Source of the DNA: Pengzhenrongella frigida
GTDB taxonomy: Bacteria; Actinomycetota; Actinomycetes; Actinomycetales; Cellulomonadaceae
Assembly (NCBI RefSeq): GCF_004168625.1
Contig: NZ_SDWW01000012.1
Location: 30,761-94,760 of the forward strand
Length of the DNA: 64,000 bases
Reading direction: 5' to 3'
In this document: positions 32,196 through 41,344 of the stretch, one piece after another
Numbering within the stretch: position 1 is the first letter of the stretch
Layout: every line of letters starts with the position of its first letter
Notes under the pieces: model-generated
Told to the model about the DNA's origin: nothing
Database searches by the model: none
Seen by the model: only the letters and a program-made list of their open reading frames with translations
Program-made: the position numbers and the translations under genes

Positions 32196-33736
32196 TGGGG
32201 CTCGGCCGCACGCTCGGGGTCTCGCTGCTGGGGCTCGCCGGGCACGTGATCGAGGTCGAGGCGCACCTGGCCGCGTCCGTCCCGGGCTTCTCGCTCGTGG
32301 GGCTGCCCGATGCCGCCCTGGCCGAGTCCCGCGACCGGGTGCGCGCCGCGGTGACGTCGTCCGCCATCCGATGGCCGCAGCGCAAGATCACGGTCAACCT
32401 CTCGCCGGCCTCCCTGCCCAAGTCCGGGTCGGGGTTCGACCTCGCGATCGCGGTGGCGATGCTCGCGGGCGCCGAGGTGTTCGATGCGGCCCGCGTCGTC
32501 GACATCGTCCATCTCGGCGAGCTCGGGCTCGACGGTCGTCTGCGGCCGGTCCGCGGCGTGCTGCCGGCCGTGGCGGCGGCGGTGGCGGCCGGTCACCCGA
32601 CGGTGGTGGTGCCGCTGGCGAACGCGGCCGAGGCGGCCCTCGTGCCCGGGGCGATCGTCCAGGCGGCCTCGAACCTGGCCGAGGTGGCCTGGCGGTACGG
32701 CGCCGAGATCGCCGAGCCCGTCGCTGCGGGCACCCCCGTGGCGGTCGTGCTGGCCGGACGGCGTGCGCAGCCCGACGTCGATCTCGCGGAGGTGCTCGGT
32801 CAGCACCAGGCGAGGGCGGCGCTCGAGGTCGCGGCGGCGGGCGGGCACCACCTGCTGATGGTCGGGCCGCCGGGGGCCGGCAAGACGATGCTCGCCGCCC
32901 GCCTGCCGGGCCTGCTGCCCGATCTCACCGAGTCCGAGGCCGTCGAGGTCACCGCCGTGCACTCGGTCGCCGGGACGTTCGACCCGGGCGAGGGGCTGCT
33001 GCGCCGACCGCCGTTCGAGGACCCGCACCACACCGCGACCCCGGCGGCGATCGTGGGCGGCGGCTCGGGGATCCCCCGCCCGGGGGCGGCCTCCCGGGCT
33101 CATCGTGGGGTGCTGTTCATGGACGAGGCCCCGGAGTTCTCCCCCCGGGTGCTCGAGACGCTGCGTCAGCCGCTCGAGCACGGCGAGCTGGTGATCCACC
33201 GGGCGGGCGGCACGGCGCGCTACCCCGCCCGGTTCCAGCTCGTCCTGGCGGCGAATCCCTGCCCGTGCGGCCGAGCCGTCGGCAAGGGGCTCGACTGCAC
33301 CTGCGCACCGATGGCACGCCGGCGCTACTGGGCCCGGCTGTCCGGCCCCCTGCTCGACCGCGTCGACCTCCAGGTCGAGGTGCACCAGGCCTCCCGGGCC
33401 GAGATCGACGGGGTCGGGCGCGGCGAGTCCAGTGCGGTCGTCGCGGCGCGGGTGGCGGACGCGCGCCAGGCCCAGGCCCACCGGCTGGCGGGCACGGGGT
33501 GGAGCACGAATGCGCAGGTCCCGGGCCATTGGATCCGGTCAGCGCTCGGGGCGGACCGCTCGCTGCTGGTCGACCTCGACCGGGCGCTCGATCGAGGGCT
33601 CCTGAGCCTGCGGGGCGTCGATCGCGTCCTTCGGGTCGCCTGGACGCTGGCCGACCTCGCGGGGAAGACGGCGCCCGGCCGGTCCGAGATCGGGCAGGGA
33701 CTCCTGCTGCGCACGCGCGGGCAGGTGGGTGCATGA
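32195..33736 (+). CDS. comM: YifB/ComM Mg-chelatase-like AAA+ ATPase
   Basis: The 513-residue protein belongs to the ComM family, hexameric helicases that promote branch migration during natural transformation. The N-terminal domain includes EVEAHLAASVPGFSLVGLPD and KITVNLSPASLPKSGSGFDLAIA. The AAA+ core has Walker A GPPGAGKTMLAARLPG near residue 225, Walker B GVLFMDEAPEF and a CPCG zinc-type cysteine motif (NPCPCGRAVGKGLDCTC). It overlaps yraN by 1 bp and dprA by 4 bp, giving a yraN-comM-dprA transcript. Confidence 0.94.
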   Translation: MGLGRTLGVSLLGLAGHVIEVEAHLAASVPGFSLVGLPDAALAESRDRVRAAVTSSAIRWPQRKITVNLSPASLPKSGSGFDLAIAVAMLAGAEVFDAARVVDIVHLGELGLDGRLRPVRGVLPAVAAAVAAGHPTVVVPLANAAEAALVPGAIVQAASNLAEVAWRYGAEIAEPVAAGTPVAVVLAGRRAQPDVDLAEVLGQHQARAALEVAAAGGHHLLMVGPPGAGKTMLAARLPGLLPDLTESEAVEVTAVHSVAGTFDPGEGLLRRPPFEDPHHTATPAAIVGGGSGIPRPGAASRAHRGVLFMDEAPEFSPRVLETLRQPLEHGELVIHRAGGTARYPARFQLVLAANPCPCGRAVGKGLDCTCAPMARRRYWARLSGPLLDRVDLQVEVHQASRAEIDGVGRGESSAVVAARVADARQAQAHRLAGTGWSTNAQVPGHWIRSALGADRSLLVDLDRALDRGLLSLRGVDRVLRVAWTLADLAGKTAPGRSEIGQGLLLRTRGQVGA

Positions 33737-34968
33737 CCGGCCCGCGCGCGACCCACGAGAGCCCTGGCGGGGCCGACGGTGTCGACCCCGAGACCGTGGC
33801 GCGCGCCGCCTGGAGCCGCCTGGTGGAGCCCGGGGACGACGTCGCGGGGGCACTCATCGCTGCGCTCGGGGCCGTCGACGCCCTCGACTGGGCCCGGAGC
33901 GCGACGCCTGACAGCTTCCGCTCGGCGCTCGATGTGCTGCTCGAGCGCACCGGACCGCTCGCGGAGGTGGGCCGGCGTCGGCTCGCGGCCGCGGTCGCCC
34001 GCTGGGCCCCGCGGTGGGAGGGCCTCGACCCGGGCCGCGAGCTGCGCGCGCTCGCGCGGCTCGGGGGAGTCCTCGTCCACCCGGGGACACCGACGTGGCC
34101 GACCGCGCTCGACGACCTCGGCCCGGCGGCCCCGCCGTGCCTGTGGGTCCGGGGCGGAGCGGACCTCGACCTCGCCCTGCGTCGGTCGGTGGCGCTCGTC
34201 GGAGCCCGTGCGGCCACCGGGTACGGCGAGCACGTCGCGGCCGACCTGGCCGCCGGCCTGGCGGAGCGCGGGTTCGCGATCGTCTCGGGCGGGGCGTTCG
34301 GCATCGACGCCGCGGCGCACCGGGGCGCGCTGGCGGTCGGTGGTCGGACGATCGTCGTCCTCGCGGGCGGTGTGGACCGCCCCTATCCGGCCGGGAATGC
34401 CGCCCTGCTGGCACGGGTGGTCGAGTCCGGGGGCTCGGTGGTGAGCGAGGTCCCCCCGGGGTGCGTGCCGAGCAAGAGCAGGTTCCTGCAGCGCAACCGC
34501 CTCATCGCCGCCGGCGGCCAGGCGACCGTGGTCGTCGAGGCGGCCTGGCGGTCCGGTGCGCTGAACACCGCCGGGCACGCGGCGGCGCTCCTGCGCCCGG
34601 TCGGCGCCGTCCCCGGGCCGGTCACGTCGATGTCCTCGGCGGGGTGTCATCGGCTGCTCCGCGACGGTGCCGCGGTGTGCGTCACCGACGCGGCTGAGGT
34701 CGCCGAGCTCGCGGGGGTGGCCGGGACGGATCTGGCGCCCGAACGGTTCGGCGTGTCGGCCGAGGTCGACGGTCTCGACGAGTCGGCCCGCAAGGTGCTC
34801 GACGCCCTGCCCGTGGTGCGACCGGCGTCGCCCGAGTCGATCGCCCGGGCCGCGGGGCTCAGCGTGGCGGCCGTGCTGGCCGCCCTGGGACCGCTCGAGC
34901 TCGAGGGGCTGGCCGAAAGAGAAGGTCCCTGCTGGCGGCGTCTTCGACGGTCCCGACCAGTGGCTTGA
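33733..34968 (+). CDS. dprA: DNA-processing protein DprA
   Basis: DprA protects incoming single-stranded DNA and loads RecA. The 411-residue protein has a variable helical N-terminus, the Rossmann-like core with SVALVGARAATGYG, IVSGGAFGIDAAAHRGAL, VVLAGGVDRPYPAGNA and the ssDNA-binding SKSRFLQRNRLIAA, followed by a C-terminal winged helix (about 335-400). The start overlaps comM as ATGA. Presence of comM and dprA alone does not show competence. Confidence 0.95.
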   Translation: MTGPRATHESPGGADGVDPETVARAAWSRLVEPGDDVAGALIAALGAVDALDWARSATPDSFRSALDVLLERTGPLAEVGRRRLAAAVARWAPRWEGLDPGRELRALARLGGVLVHPGTPTWPTALDDLGPAAPPCLWVRGGADLDLALRRSVALVGARAATGYGEHVAADLAAGLAERGFAIVSGGAFGIDAAAHRGALAVGGRTIVVLAGGVDRPYPAGNAALLARVVESGGSVVSEVPPGCVPSKSRFLQRNRLIAAGGQATVVVEAAWRSGALNTAGHAAALLRPVGAVPGPVTSMSSAGCHRLLRDGAAVCVTDAAEVAELAGVAGTDLAPERFGVSAEVDGLDESARKVLDALPVVRPASPESIARAAGLSVAAVLAALGPLELEGLAEREGPCWRRLRRSRPVA

Positions 34969-34980
34969 GCCACGTTCGAG

Positions 34981-34996
34981 TGTGATTTGCGTCACA
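34981..34996. promoter_or_regulatory. Perfect Crp/GlxR-type site
   Basis: TGTGATTTGCGTCACA is an exact TGTGA-N6-TCACA palindrome, the consensus for actinobacterial Crp and GlxR. It lies 12 bp after the dprA stop and 126 bp before the chosen xerC start, inside the 153-bp gap. No -10/-35 pair stands out next to it. Confidence 0.65.
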
Positions 34997-35121
34997 GTTC
35001 ACCCGGAAAGCCCTGTCGTGACCAGGGCGAATCGGATCTTCGGGACGAACGGTGCAGGGGAGGGGAACCGGTTCGAGAAGTCATCCTTGTCCCGCGGCCG
35101 GTCGACCGCCACCGTAGGGAC

Positions 35122-36066
35122 ATGCGCACACCCGCCACCAGCAGCGCGCACAGCGCTCGTGCGGTGTGGTCGACCGAGCTCAGTGCGCAGTTTGCTACCT
35201 ACCTGACCGCACAGCGCGGCCTGTCCCCGCACACGGTGCGGGCCTACACCGGTGATCTCGAGCATCTCTTCGGGTTCGCGCAGACGCTGGACCGGGTCTC
35301 GCTCGACCAGGTCGATCTGGCCGTGCTGCGCTCCTGGTTGGCCTCGATGGCCGCGGTCCCGCTCAGCCGCGCGACGCTCGCTCGGCGCGGAGCGGCGGCG
35401 CGGACGTTCTTCGCGTGGGCCCAGCGCACCGGGCGGGTGGGTACCGACCCCGCGCTCCGGCTCGCGTCCGCCCGGGCGACGGTCACCCTGCCGACCGTGC
35501 TCGGCGTGGAGTCGGCGGCGCATCTGCTCGACGTCGCGCGCACCCGCGCCGACGACGGCGATGCGATCCACCTGCGCGACTGGGCGGCCCTCGAGATGCT
35601 CTACGCGACGGGCGCCCGGGTCGGGGAGCTCGTGGGGGCCGACATCGACGACGTGGACCTCGAGCAGCGCACGATGCGGGTGGTGGGCAAGGGCGACAAG
35701 GAGCGGGTGGTCCCGTTCGGTGTGCCGGCTGCGCGCGCGCTGCGCCAGTGGCTGACCGACGGCCGGCCCCGTCTCGCGACCGGGAGCTCCGGCGCCGCGC
35801 TGCTGCTCGGGCGTCGCGGTCACCGGGTCGACCAGCGGCAGCTCCGGGAGGTGTCGCACGAGGTCTCCTCGCTGGCCGGGGTGGACGACGTCGCCCCCCA
35901 CGCGCTGCGCCACAGTGCGGCGACCCACCTGCTCGAGGGCGGCTCTGACCTGCGCGCGGTCCAAGAAGTCCTGGGGCACGCTACGCTCGCGACGACCCAG
36001 CGGTACACGCATGTGTCCGCCGATCGGCTTCGAAGCTCGTTCCAACAGGCACACCCACGAGCATGA
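35122..36066 (+). CDS. xerC: Tyrosine recombinase XerC
   Basis: XerC, with XerD, resolves chromosome dimers at dif during division. The 314-residue protein has an N-terminal SAM-like domain ([26 protein letters not shown]) and a catalytic domain with Arg in [12 protein letters not shown], the [16 protein letters not shown]-x-x-R box, [15 protein letters not shown] and the nucleophile near Tyr295. The ATG at 35122 lacks a well-spaced ribosome site (AGGGA ends 1 nt before it), so a GTG at about 35164 or an upstream start is possible. whiG follows 16 bp later. Confidence 0.92.
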   Translation: MRTPATSSAHSARAVWSTELSAQFATYLTAQRGLSPHTVRAYTGDLEHLFGFAQTLDRVSLDQVDLAVLRSWLASMAAVPLSRATLARRGAAARTFFAWAQRTGRVGTDPALRLASARATVTLPTVLGVESAAHLLDVARTRADDGDAIHLRDWAALEMLYATGARVGELVGADIDDVDLEQRTMRVVGKGDKERVVPFGVPAARALRQWLTDGRPRLATGSSGAALLLGRRGHRVDQRQLREVSHEVSSLAGVDDVAPHALRHSAATHLLEGGSDLRAVQEVLGHATLATTQRYTHVSADRLRSSFQQAHPRA

Positions 36067-36082
36067 GAACGAGGCAGCGTTC

Positions 36083-37033
36083 ATGAGTGCTCAACCGGAG
36101 CAGATTTCCGGCGAGACCGCGGTCTCGCTGACCTCGGTCGTCCCGCGACCGCGGTTCTCGTCGAGCCCGCTCATCGGCGAGCGGACCGGGACCCGTGGGC
36201 GACCCGTCGGCGGGGCAGCGGACGTCGATCTCGACGTGATCGTCGACGACGTGGCCGACACCTCCGTCGTCGACCTGATCGCGACGGCCTGGCGGGAGTT
36301 CAAGGTCACCGGTGACCGGGCGCTGCGCGAGCGGCTGATCCTGCACTACGCGCCCCTGGTCTCCTCCGTCGCCGGCCGGCTGGGCATGCGCCTGCCGAGC
36401 AGCGTCGAGCAGGCGGACCTCGTCTCCTACGGCATGTTCGGCCTGATCGATGCGATCGAGAAGTACGAGCTCGACCGGGCCGTGAAGTTCGAGACCTATG
36501 CGAGCGCGCGCATCCGGGGCGCCATCATCGACGAGCTGCGCGCGATCGACTGGATCCCGCGCTCGGTTCGGACCAAGGCGCGCGCGGTCGACCGGGCCTA
36601 CGCCGAACTCGAGGGCGAGCTGCGGCGCACCCCGAGCGAGTCCGAGATCGCGAGCCGGCTCGAGGTGGGCGTGGGCGAGCTGCGGACGGTCTTCGCGCAG
36701 CTGTCGAACGTGAACGTCGCCGCGCTCGACGAGCTGCTCGGCGCGGGCGCCGAGCGCTCCGACAAGGTCTCCCTGATCGACACCCTCAAGGACCACCACG
36801 CCCCGGACCCCGCCGGTTCGTTCGAGGCCCAGGAGACGAAGTTCCTGCTGGCGCGCGCGATCGAGCAGCTGGGGGAGCGCGAGAAGATCGTGCTGGTCCT
36901 GTACTACTACGAGGGCATGACGCTCGCGGAGATCGGTCGGGTGCTCGGGGTGACCGAGTCGCGGATCTCGCAGATGCACTCCGCAGCGATGATCCGGCTC
37001 CGGGCCAGGCTCACCGACTCCGAACGCGGCTGA
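36083..37033 (+). CDS. whiG: RNA polymerase sigma factor, WhiG/FliA type
   Basis: The 316-residue sigma-28 family factor has region 2 ([22 protein letters not shown] ... [20 protein letters not shown]), region 3 ([35 protein letters not shown]) and region 4 ([38 protein letters not shown]). Its place between dprA-xerC and rpsB matches streptomycete whiG. In non-sporulating motile actinobacteria the orthologue drives flagellar genes, none of which is here. The N-terminal 45 residues are a disordered extension. GAGG is 9 nt before the ATG. Confidence 0.9.
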   Translation: MSAQPEQISGETAVSLTSVVPRPRFSSSPLIGERTGTRGRPVGGAADVDLDVIVDDVADTSVVDLIATAWREFKVTGDRALRERLILHYAPLVSSVAGRLGMRLPSSVEQADLVSYGMFGLIDAIEKYELDRAVKFETYASARIRGAIIDELRAIDWIPRSVRTKARAVDRAYAELEGELRRTPSESEIASRLEVGVGELRTVFAQLSNVNVAALDELLGAGAERSDKVSLIDTLKDHHAPDPAGSFEAQETKFLLARAIEQLGEREKIVLVLYYYEGMTLAEIGRVLGVTESRISQMHSAAMIRLRARLTDSERG

Positions 37034-37046
37034 CCGCCCGGCCGGG

Positions 37047-37592
37047 TCACGGGTCGGCGAGCAGGACCACGGGGCCCGCGGTGCGCACGAGCGTCAGCGG
37101 ATCGAGGTAGACCTCGGCTCGCCGCACGCCCCAGTGCAGGCAGGTGGCCGGGGCGCAGTGGCCCGGCATCGCCTGGATCACGCCGACGGGCTCGCCCTGG
37201 ACCACGGGCATGCCCGCGCTCACGGACCACTGGACGGGTTCCAGGCTGGAGCGCAGGCCGTCGGGGTGAGCGATCGTCAGCACCCCGCGATCGACGACCG
37301 TCCCGGCGAAGGCCACGGTGCCGCTCGCTGGTGCGCGCACGTCCTGGCCGACCGCGCCGGCGAGGTCGACCCCCCGATGCCCGGCGGCCCAGATCTCGGC
37401 CGGGGCCGCGAACACCCGCGCCGTCGGCGGGTCGCCCGCCAGCGGCAGAACGTAGACGACCGTTCGCGCCCCGGCCCCCGCCCCGGCCCGGTCGCTCGAC
37501 GTCGACGCGGCCCGAGTCCCGGCCGGAACCAGGCCGAGGGCCAGGGCGGCGACGACCACGCCGACCCCCGCCGCTGCTCCAAGTGTCTGCAT
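37047..37592 (-). CDS. M23-family (LytM-like) exported protein
   Basis: The 181-residue product has an N-terminal hydrophobic segment (GAAAGVGVVVAALALGLV) ending in an Ala-rich region, so it is secreted or membrane-anchored. The M23 fold shows HRGVDLAG with the zinc-binding H-x3-D and a C-terminal TCLHWGVRRAEVYLDP. The usual HxH is CxH here: the zinc-ligand His is kept and the first, catalytic His is Cys. It may therefore be a weak enzyme or a non-enzymatic regulator of cell-wall hydrolases. I chose the ATG at 37592 with GAGG nearby; the frame extends to 37721. It converges on whiG. Confidence 0.85.
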   Translation of the reverse strand: MQTLGAAAGVGVVVAALALGLVPAGTRAASTSSDRAGAGAGARTVVYVLPLAGDPPTARVFAAPAEIWAAGHRGVDLAGAVGQDVRAPASGTVAFAGTVVDRGVLTIAHPDGLRSSLEPVQWSVSAGMPVVQGEPVGVIQAMPGHCAPATCLHWGVRRAEVYLDPLTLVRTAGPVVLLADP

Positions 37593-37683
37593 GGGCCTCA
37601 CGCTGGTCGGTCGTGTCCCGATCGGCGCCACCGGCGCGTTCGCACGGTGTGCACCGGGGTCGTCGGGGCGACCAGGGGTCGGG

Positions 37684-37943
37684 TAAGGTAGCGCGTGCGA
37701 CCGGCTTGTGCCGGCCGACATCGCGCGCCACCCGCCCGTCGCCCTGCAGTCCGAGCCTCATCGCCCGGCAGCAGAGACCGGGCGTCCGCGCTGGCAGCGG
37801 TCCGGGGCACTGTCCCGGCGCCAGCACGGATGTGACGCCAGGGGCACCGGCCGACTGGCCGGAGCCGACAACCGGAATGCGGGTCCTCTTCGGACTCGCC
37901 TTGTGCGCGCACGCCGTGAGGGTGCGCGCCGAAAGGACGTGCC
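37684..37943 (+). promoter_or_regulatory. Promoter and long leader of rpsB-tsf
   Basis: TAAGGT (37684-37689) is the best -10 candidate, without a clear -35. It gives a leader of about 250 nt containing several GC-rich hairpins, for example CCGGCC-GACT-GGCCGG at about 37846-37861, and ending in GAAAGGA, 6 nt before the rpsB ATG. Long leaders before rpsB often mediate S2 autoregulation, but I recognise no known motif. Confidence 0.45.
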
Positions 37944-38969
37944 ATGGCCGTCGTGACCATGCGTCAGCTGCTCGAGAGCGGTGTCCACTTCGGACACCAG
38001 ACCCGCCGCTGGAACCCCAAGATGAAGCGCTTCATCTTCACCGAGCGCAACGGCATCTACATCGTCGACCTGCAGCAGTCGCTGTCCTACATCGACAGCG
38101 CGTACGACTTCGTCAAGCAGACCGTTGCCCACGGCGGCACGATCCTGTTCGTCGGCACCAAGAAGCAGGCCCAGGAGCCGGTGGCCGAGCAGGCCACCCG
38201 TGTCGGCATGCCGTACGTGAACCAGCGCTGGCTCGGTGGGATGCTCACCAACTTCCAGACCGTGAACAAGCGCCTGCAGCGCCTCAAGGAGCTTGAGCTC
38301 ATCGACTTCGCCGACGTCGCCGGGAGCGCCTTCACGAAGAAGGAGCTGCTGATCATGCGTCGCGAGCGCGACAAGCTTGCGAAGACTCTCGGTGGAATCC
38401 GCGACATGACCAAGGTTCCCTCGGCCGTGTGGATCGTCGACACCAACAAGGAGCACCTTGCCGTCGACGAGGCGCGCAAGCTCCACATCCCGATCGTCGC
38501 GATCCTCGACACCAACTGCGACCCCGACGTCGTCGACTACAAGATCCCCGGCAACGACGACGCGATCCGCGCCGTCTCGCTGCTCACCCGCGTGATCGCG
38601 GACGCCGTGGCCGAGGGCCTCATCCAGCGTCACTCCGGCCGCAACGCCGGTGCCGAGGGCGCGACCGAGGCTGAGCCGCTCGCCGAGTGGGAGCGCGAGC
38701 TCCTCGCCGGTGCCGAGGCCGGCCTCGCGGCCGGTGCGGTTGCCGCGACCGAGGCGCCGGTCGCCGAGGCCGTCGTCGCCGAGCCCGTCGTGACCGAGGC
38801 CGTCGTGGCCGAGGTTGCTCCGGTCGAGGTCCCCGTGGCCGCGGCCGTCGTGGCCGAGGTTGCTCCGACGGAGGCCCCCGCGGCCGAGGTCGTCGCCGAG
38901 GTTGCTCCGGTCGAGGCCCCCGTGGCCGAGGTCGCCGCCCCCGAGGCCAACGCACCGAAGTCTGAGTAA
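37944..38969 (+). CDS. rpsB: 30S ribosomal protein S2
   Basis: Residues 1-240 are a normal S2, with [22 protein letters not shown], the coiled-coil insertion and [32 protein letters not shown]. About 80 extra residues follow, made of repeated Ala/Val/Glu/Pro units such as [13 protein letters not shown], giving 341 residues against the usual 240-280. The tail is acidic and probably extended on the ribosome surface. rpsB and tsf are separated by 46 bp and end at a strong terminator. Confidence 0.96.
   Translation: MAVVTMRQLLESGVHFGHQTRRWNPKMKRFIFTERNGIYIVDLQQSLSYIDSAYDFVKQTVAHGGTILFVGTKKQAQEPVAEQATRVGMPYVNQRWLGGMLTNFQTVNKRLQRLKELELIDFADVAGSAFTKKELLIMRRERDKLAKTLGGIRDMTKVPSAVWIVDTNKEHLAVDEARKLHIPIVAILDTNCDPDVVDYKIPGNDDAIRAVSLLTRVIADAVAEGLIQRHSGRNAGAEGATEAEPLAEWERELLAGAEAGLAAGAVAATEAPVAEAVVAEPVVTEAVVAEVAPVEVPVAAAVVAEVAPTEAPAAEVVAEVAPVEAPVAEVAAPEANAPKSE
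38745..38950 (+). repeat. Degenerate repeats coding the S2 tail
   Basis: Near-identical units built around GCCGAGGTTGCTCCG and GCCGAGGTCG recur in phase, each coding for AEVAP-like peptides. Unit lengths are multiples of three, so copy-number change would keep the frame. The stop codon lies 19 bp after the array. Confidence 0.75.
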
Positions 38970-39015
38970 GCCCCCACCCCGACGAATCAGCATCGACGAA
39001 GAACGGACATTTCTC

Positions 39016-39861
39016 ATGGCGAACTACACCGCCACTGACATCAAGGCGCTCCGCGAGCGCACCGGTGCCGGCATGCTCGACGTCAAGAAGGCGCTCGACG
39101 AGGCTGATGGCGACGCCGAAAAGGCGCTCGAGCTCATCCGCGTCAAGGGCCTCAAGGGCGTCAGCAAGCGTGAGGGCCGGTCGGCCTCCGACGGGCTGGT
39201 GACCGCGGTCGTCACCGCCACGCCGGACGGCGAGGGTGAGGTCGGGATCCTGGTCGAGGTCAACTCGGAGACCGACTTCGTCGCGAAGAACGTCACGTTC
39301 ACGGATCTGGCGGCCAAGGTGCTCGCCGCGGCGGTCTCCTCCGCTGCGCGCGACGCTGACGTGCTGCTCGCGGCCGAGGTCGACGGCCGGACGGTCTCGG
39401 ACGTCGTCGACGACGCACAGGCGACGCTCGGCGAGAAGATCGTCGTCCGTCGGCTCGCCCGGGTCGCGGGGGAGAAGGTCGCGGTCTACCTGCACAAGGT
39501 GAACAAGGACCTTCCTCCGCAGGTGGGCGTGCTCGTGGCGACCGACCTGGCCGGGGCGGACGTGGCGAAGGACATCGCGATGCACATCGCGGCGTACTCG
39601 CCGATCTACCTCACCCGGGACGACGTCCCCGCCGAGACGGTCGCTTCCGAGCGGCACATCGCGGAGGAGACCTCGCGCAACGAGGGCAAGCCCGAGGCTG
39701 CGCTCCCGAAGATCATCGAGGGTCGCCTGAACGGCTTCTTCAAGGACACGGTGCTCGTCGAGCAGGCGTTCGCGAAGGACCAGAAGAAGACCGTCGGCCA
39801 GGTCCTGACCGAGGCCGGCGGGACCGTCACCGGTTTCGCGCGGTTCCGCGTCGGAGCCTGA
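39016..39861 (+). CDS. tsf: Elongation factor Ts
   Basis: EF-Ts recycles EF-Tu by GDP release. The 281-residue protein has the UBA-like N-terminus (IKALRERTGAGMLDVKKALDEADGD), the TDFVAKN core motif near residue 82 and the C-terminal MHIAAYSPIYLTRDDVP region with the second dimer-fold segment. It is downstream of rpsB as in most bacteria. The ribosome site is weak (AACGGA). Confidence 0.96.
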   Translation: MANYTATDIKALRERTGAGMLDVKKALDEADGDAEKALELIRVKGLKGVSKREGRSASDGLVTAVVTATPDGEGEVGILVEVNSETDFVAKNVTFTDLAAKVLAAAVSSAARDADVLLAAEVDGRTVSDVVDDAQATLGEKIVVRRLARVAGEKVAVYLHKVNKDLPPQVGVLVATDLAGADVAKDIAMHIAAYSPIYLTRDDVPAETVASERHIAEETSRNEGKPEAALPKIIEGRLNGFFKDTVLVEQAFAKDQKKTVGQVLTEAGGTVTGFARFRVGA

Positions 39862-39877
39862 TCTGAGCTAGAAAGGG

Positions 39878-39912
39878 GTGGCCCCGGTCCTTGCGGACCG
39901 GGGCCACTTCGC
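39878..39912 (+). terminator. Terminator after tsf
   Basis: GTGGCCCCGGTCC (39878-39890) pairs perfectly with GGACCGGGGCCAC (39895-39907) around TTGC, followed by TTCGCT. The same tail type is seen after khpA and the DivIVA gene. Confidence 0.88.
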
Positions 39913-39979
39913 TAGGTCGGGTGGCACCAGACGTGCCCGACGAGCATCACCGCAGCGGTAACCGGCAAGTGGAGGACAC

Positions 39980-40729
39980 GTGGCGCAGGAACTCGAGACG
40001 ACGGCCGTCCGCGGCGAAGCGGCCACCCGCCGCGTGCTGCTCAAGCTCTCGGGGGAGACCTTCGGCGGGGGCGCGATCGGTCTCGCGCCCGACGTCGTCC
40101 GGCGGGTCGCCGCGGAGATCGCGGTCGCGGTGCGCCGGGGAGTCCAGGTGGCCGTGGTCACCGGCGGTGGCAACTTCTTCCGGGGCGCGGAGCTCTCCGC
40201 GAGCGGGCTGGACCGCGCACGCGCGGACTACATGGGCATGCTGGGCACCGTGATGAACGCCCTCGCCCTGCAGGACTTCCTCGAGCAGGCCGGTGTGAGC
40301 ACCCGCGTGCAGACGGCGATCACGATGGGCCAGGTGGCCGAGCCGTACATCCCGCTGCGCGCCATCCGGCACATGGAGAAGGGCCGCGTCGTGATCTTCG
40401 GCGCCGGCGCCGGGATGCCGTACTTCTCGACCGACACCGTGGCCGTCCAGCGCGCCCTCGAGACGCACTGCCAGGAGGTGCTGATGGGCAAGAACGGCGT
40501 CGACGGCGTCTACACGGCCGACCCGCGCACCGATCCCTCGGCCGTCCGCCTCGACCACCTCACCTACATGGACGCGCTGAAGCAGGGGCTCGAGGTCGTC
40601 GACTCGACGGCGTTCAGCCTGTGCAAGGACAACGGCGTGCAGATGCGCGTGTTCGGGCTGGGTGAGCCCGGCAACGTCACGCGCGCCCTCCAGGGTGAGA
40701 AGATCGGCACGTTGGTCACTGCTGACTGA
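39980..40729 (+). CDS. pyrH: UMP kinase
   Basis: The hexameric amino-acid-kinase-fold enzyme makes UDP from UMP. The 249-residue protein shows [59 protein letters not shown] and [19 protein letters not shown] lies just before the GTG at 39980. A 72-bp stretch after the tsf terminator must hold its promoter, which I cannot identify. Confidence 0.96.
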   Translation: MAQELETTAVRGEAATRRVLLKLSGETFGGGAIGLAPDVVRRVAAEIAVAVRRGVQVAVVTGGGNFFRGAELSASGLDRARADYMGMLGTVMNALALQDFLEQAGVSTRVQTAITMGQVAEPYIPLRAIRHMEKGRVVIFGAGAGMPYFSTDTVAVQRALETHCQEVLMGKNGVDGVYTADPRTDPSAVRLDHLTYMDALKQGLEVVDSTAFSLCKDNGVQMRVFGLGEPGNVTRALQGEKIGTLVTAD

Positions 40730-40786
40730 ACGCCCGCCAGACATCACGACCCGAAGCACGCGAAGCACGCGAACAAAGGAGCACCG

Positions 40787-41344
40787 GTGATCGACGAGAT
40801 CCTCCTCGGAGCCGAGGAGAAGATGGACAAGGCGATCGAGGTCGCCAAGGAAGACTTCGCGACGATCCGCACGGGGCGGGCGAACGCGTCCATGTTCGCG
40901 AAGATCTTCGTCGACTACTACGGCAGCCCCACCCCGCTGCAGCAGCTCGCCTCGTTCAGCACGCCCGAGGCGCGCACGATCCTCATCGCCCCGTTCGACA
41001 AGACCTCCACCGTCGCGATCGAGAAGGCCCTGCGGGAGTCCGACCTCGGTGTGAACCCGACGAACGACGGCAACTCGATCCGCGTGATGCTGCCGATCCT
41101 CACCGAGGAGCGGCGCAAGGACTTCGTCAAGCTCGCCCGGGCCAAGGCCGAGGACGCGCGCATCTCGGTGCGCAACATCCGACGCCGTGCCAAGGAGCAG
41201 CTGGACCGGATCGTCAAGGACGGCGACGCCGGCGAGGACGAGGTCGCCCGCGCCGAGAAGGAGCTCGAGGTCCTCACCAAGAAGCGCGTGGAGAACATCG
41301 ACCACGTGCTCGCGGCCAAGGAGAGCGAGCTGCTCGAGGTCTGA
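40787..41344 (+). CDS. frr: Ribosome recycling factor
   Basis: The 185-residue factor splits post-termination ribosomes with EF-G. The pattern AEEKMDKAIEVAKEDFATIRTGRANASMFAKIFVDYYGSPTPL and the C-terminal NIRRRAKEQLDRI ... VDEVARAEKELE-like helix are standard. AAGGAG is 6 nt before the GTG. It shares a base with the cdsA start. Confidence 0.96.
   Translation: MIDEILLGAEEKMDKAIEVAKEDFATIRTGRANASMFAKIFVDYYGSPTPLQQLASFSTPEARTILIAPFDKTSTVAIEKALRESDLGVNPTNDGNSIRVMLPILTEERRKDFVKLARAKAEDARISVRNIRRRAKEQLDRIVKDGDAGEDEVARAEKELEVLTKKRVENIDHVLAAKESELLEV

Noticed and set aside
38745..38950. CRISPR-like or mobile repeat array
   Set aside because: The repeats are in-frame codons of the S2 tail with no spacers and no terminal inverted repeats.
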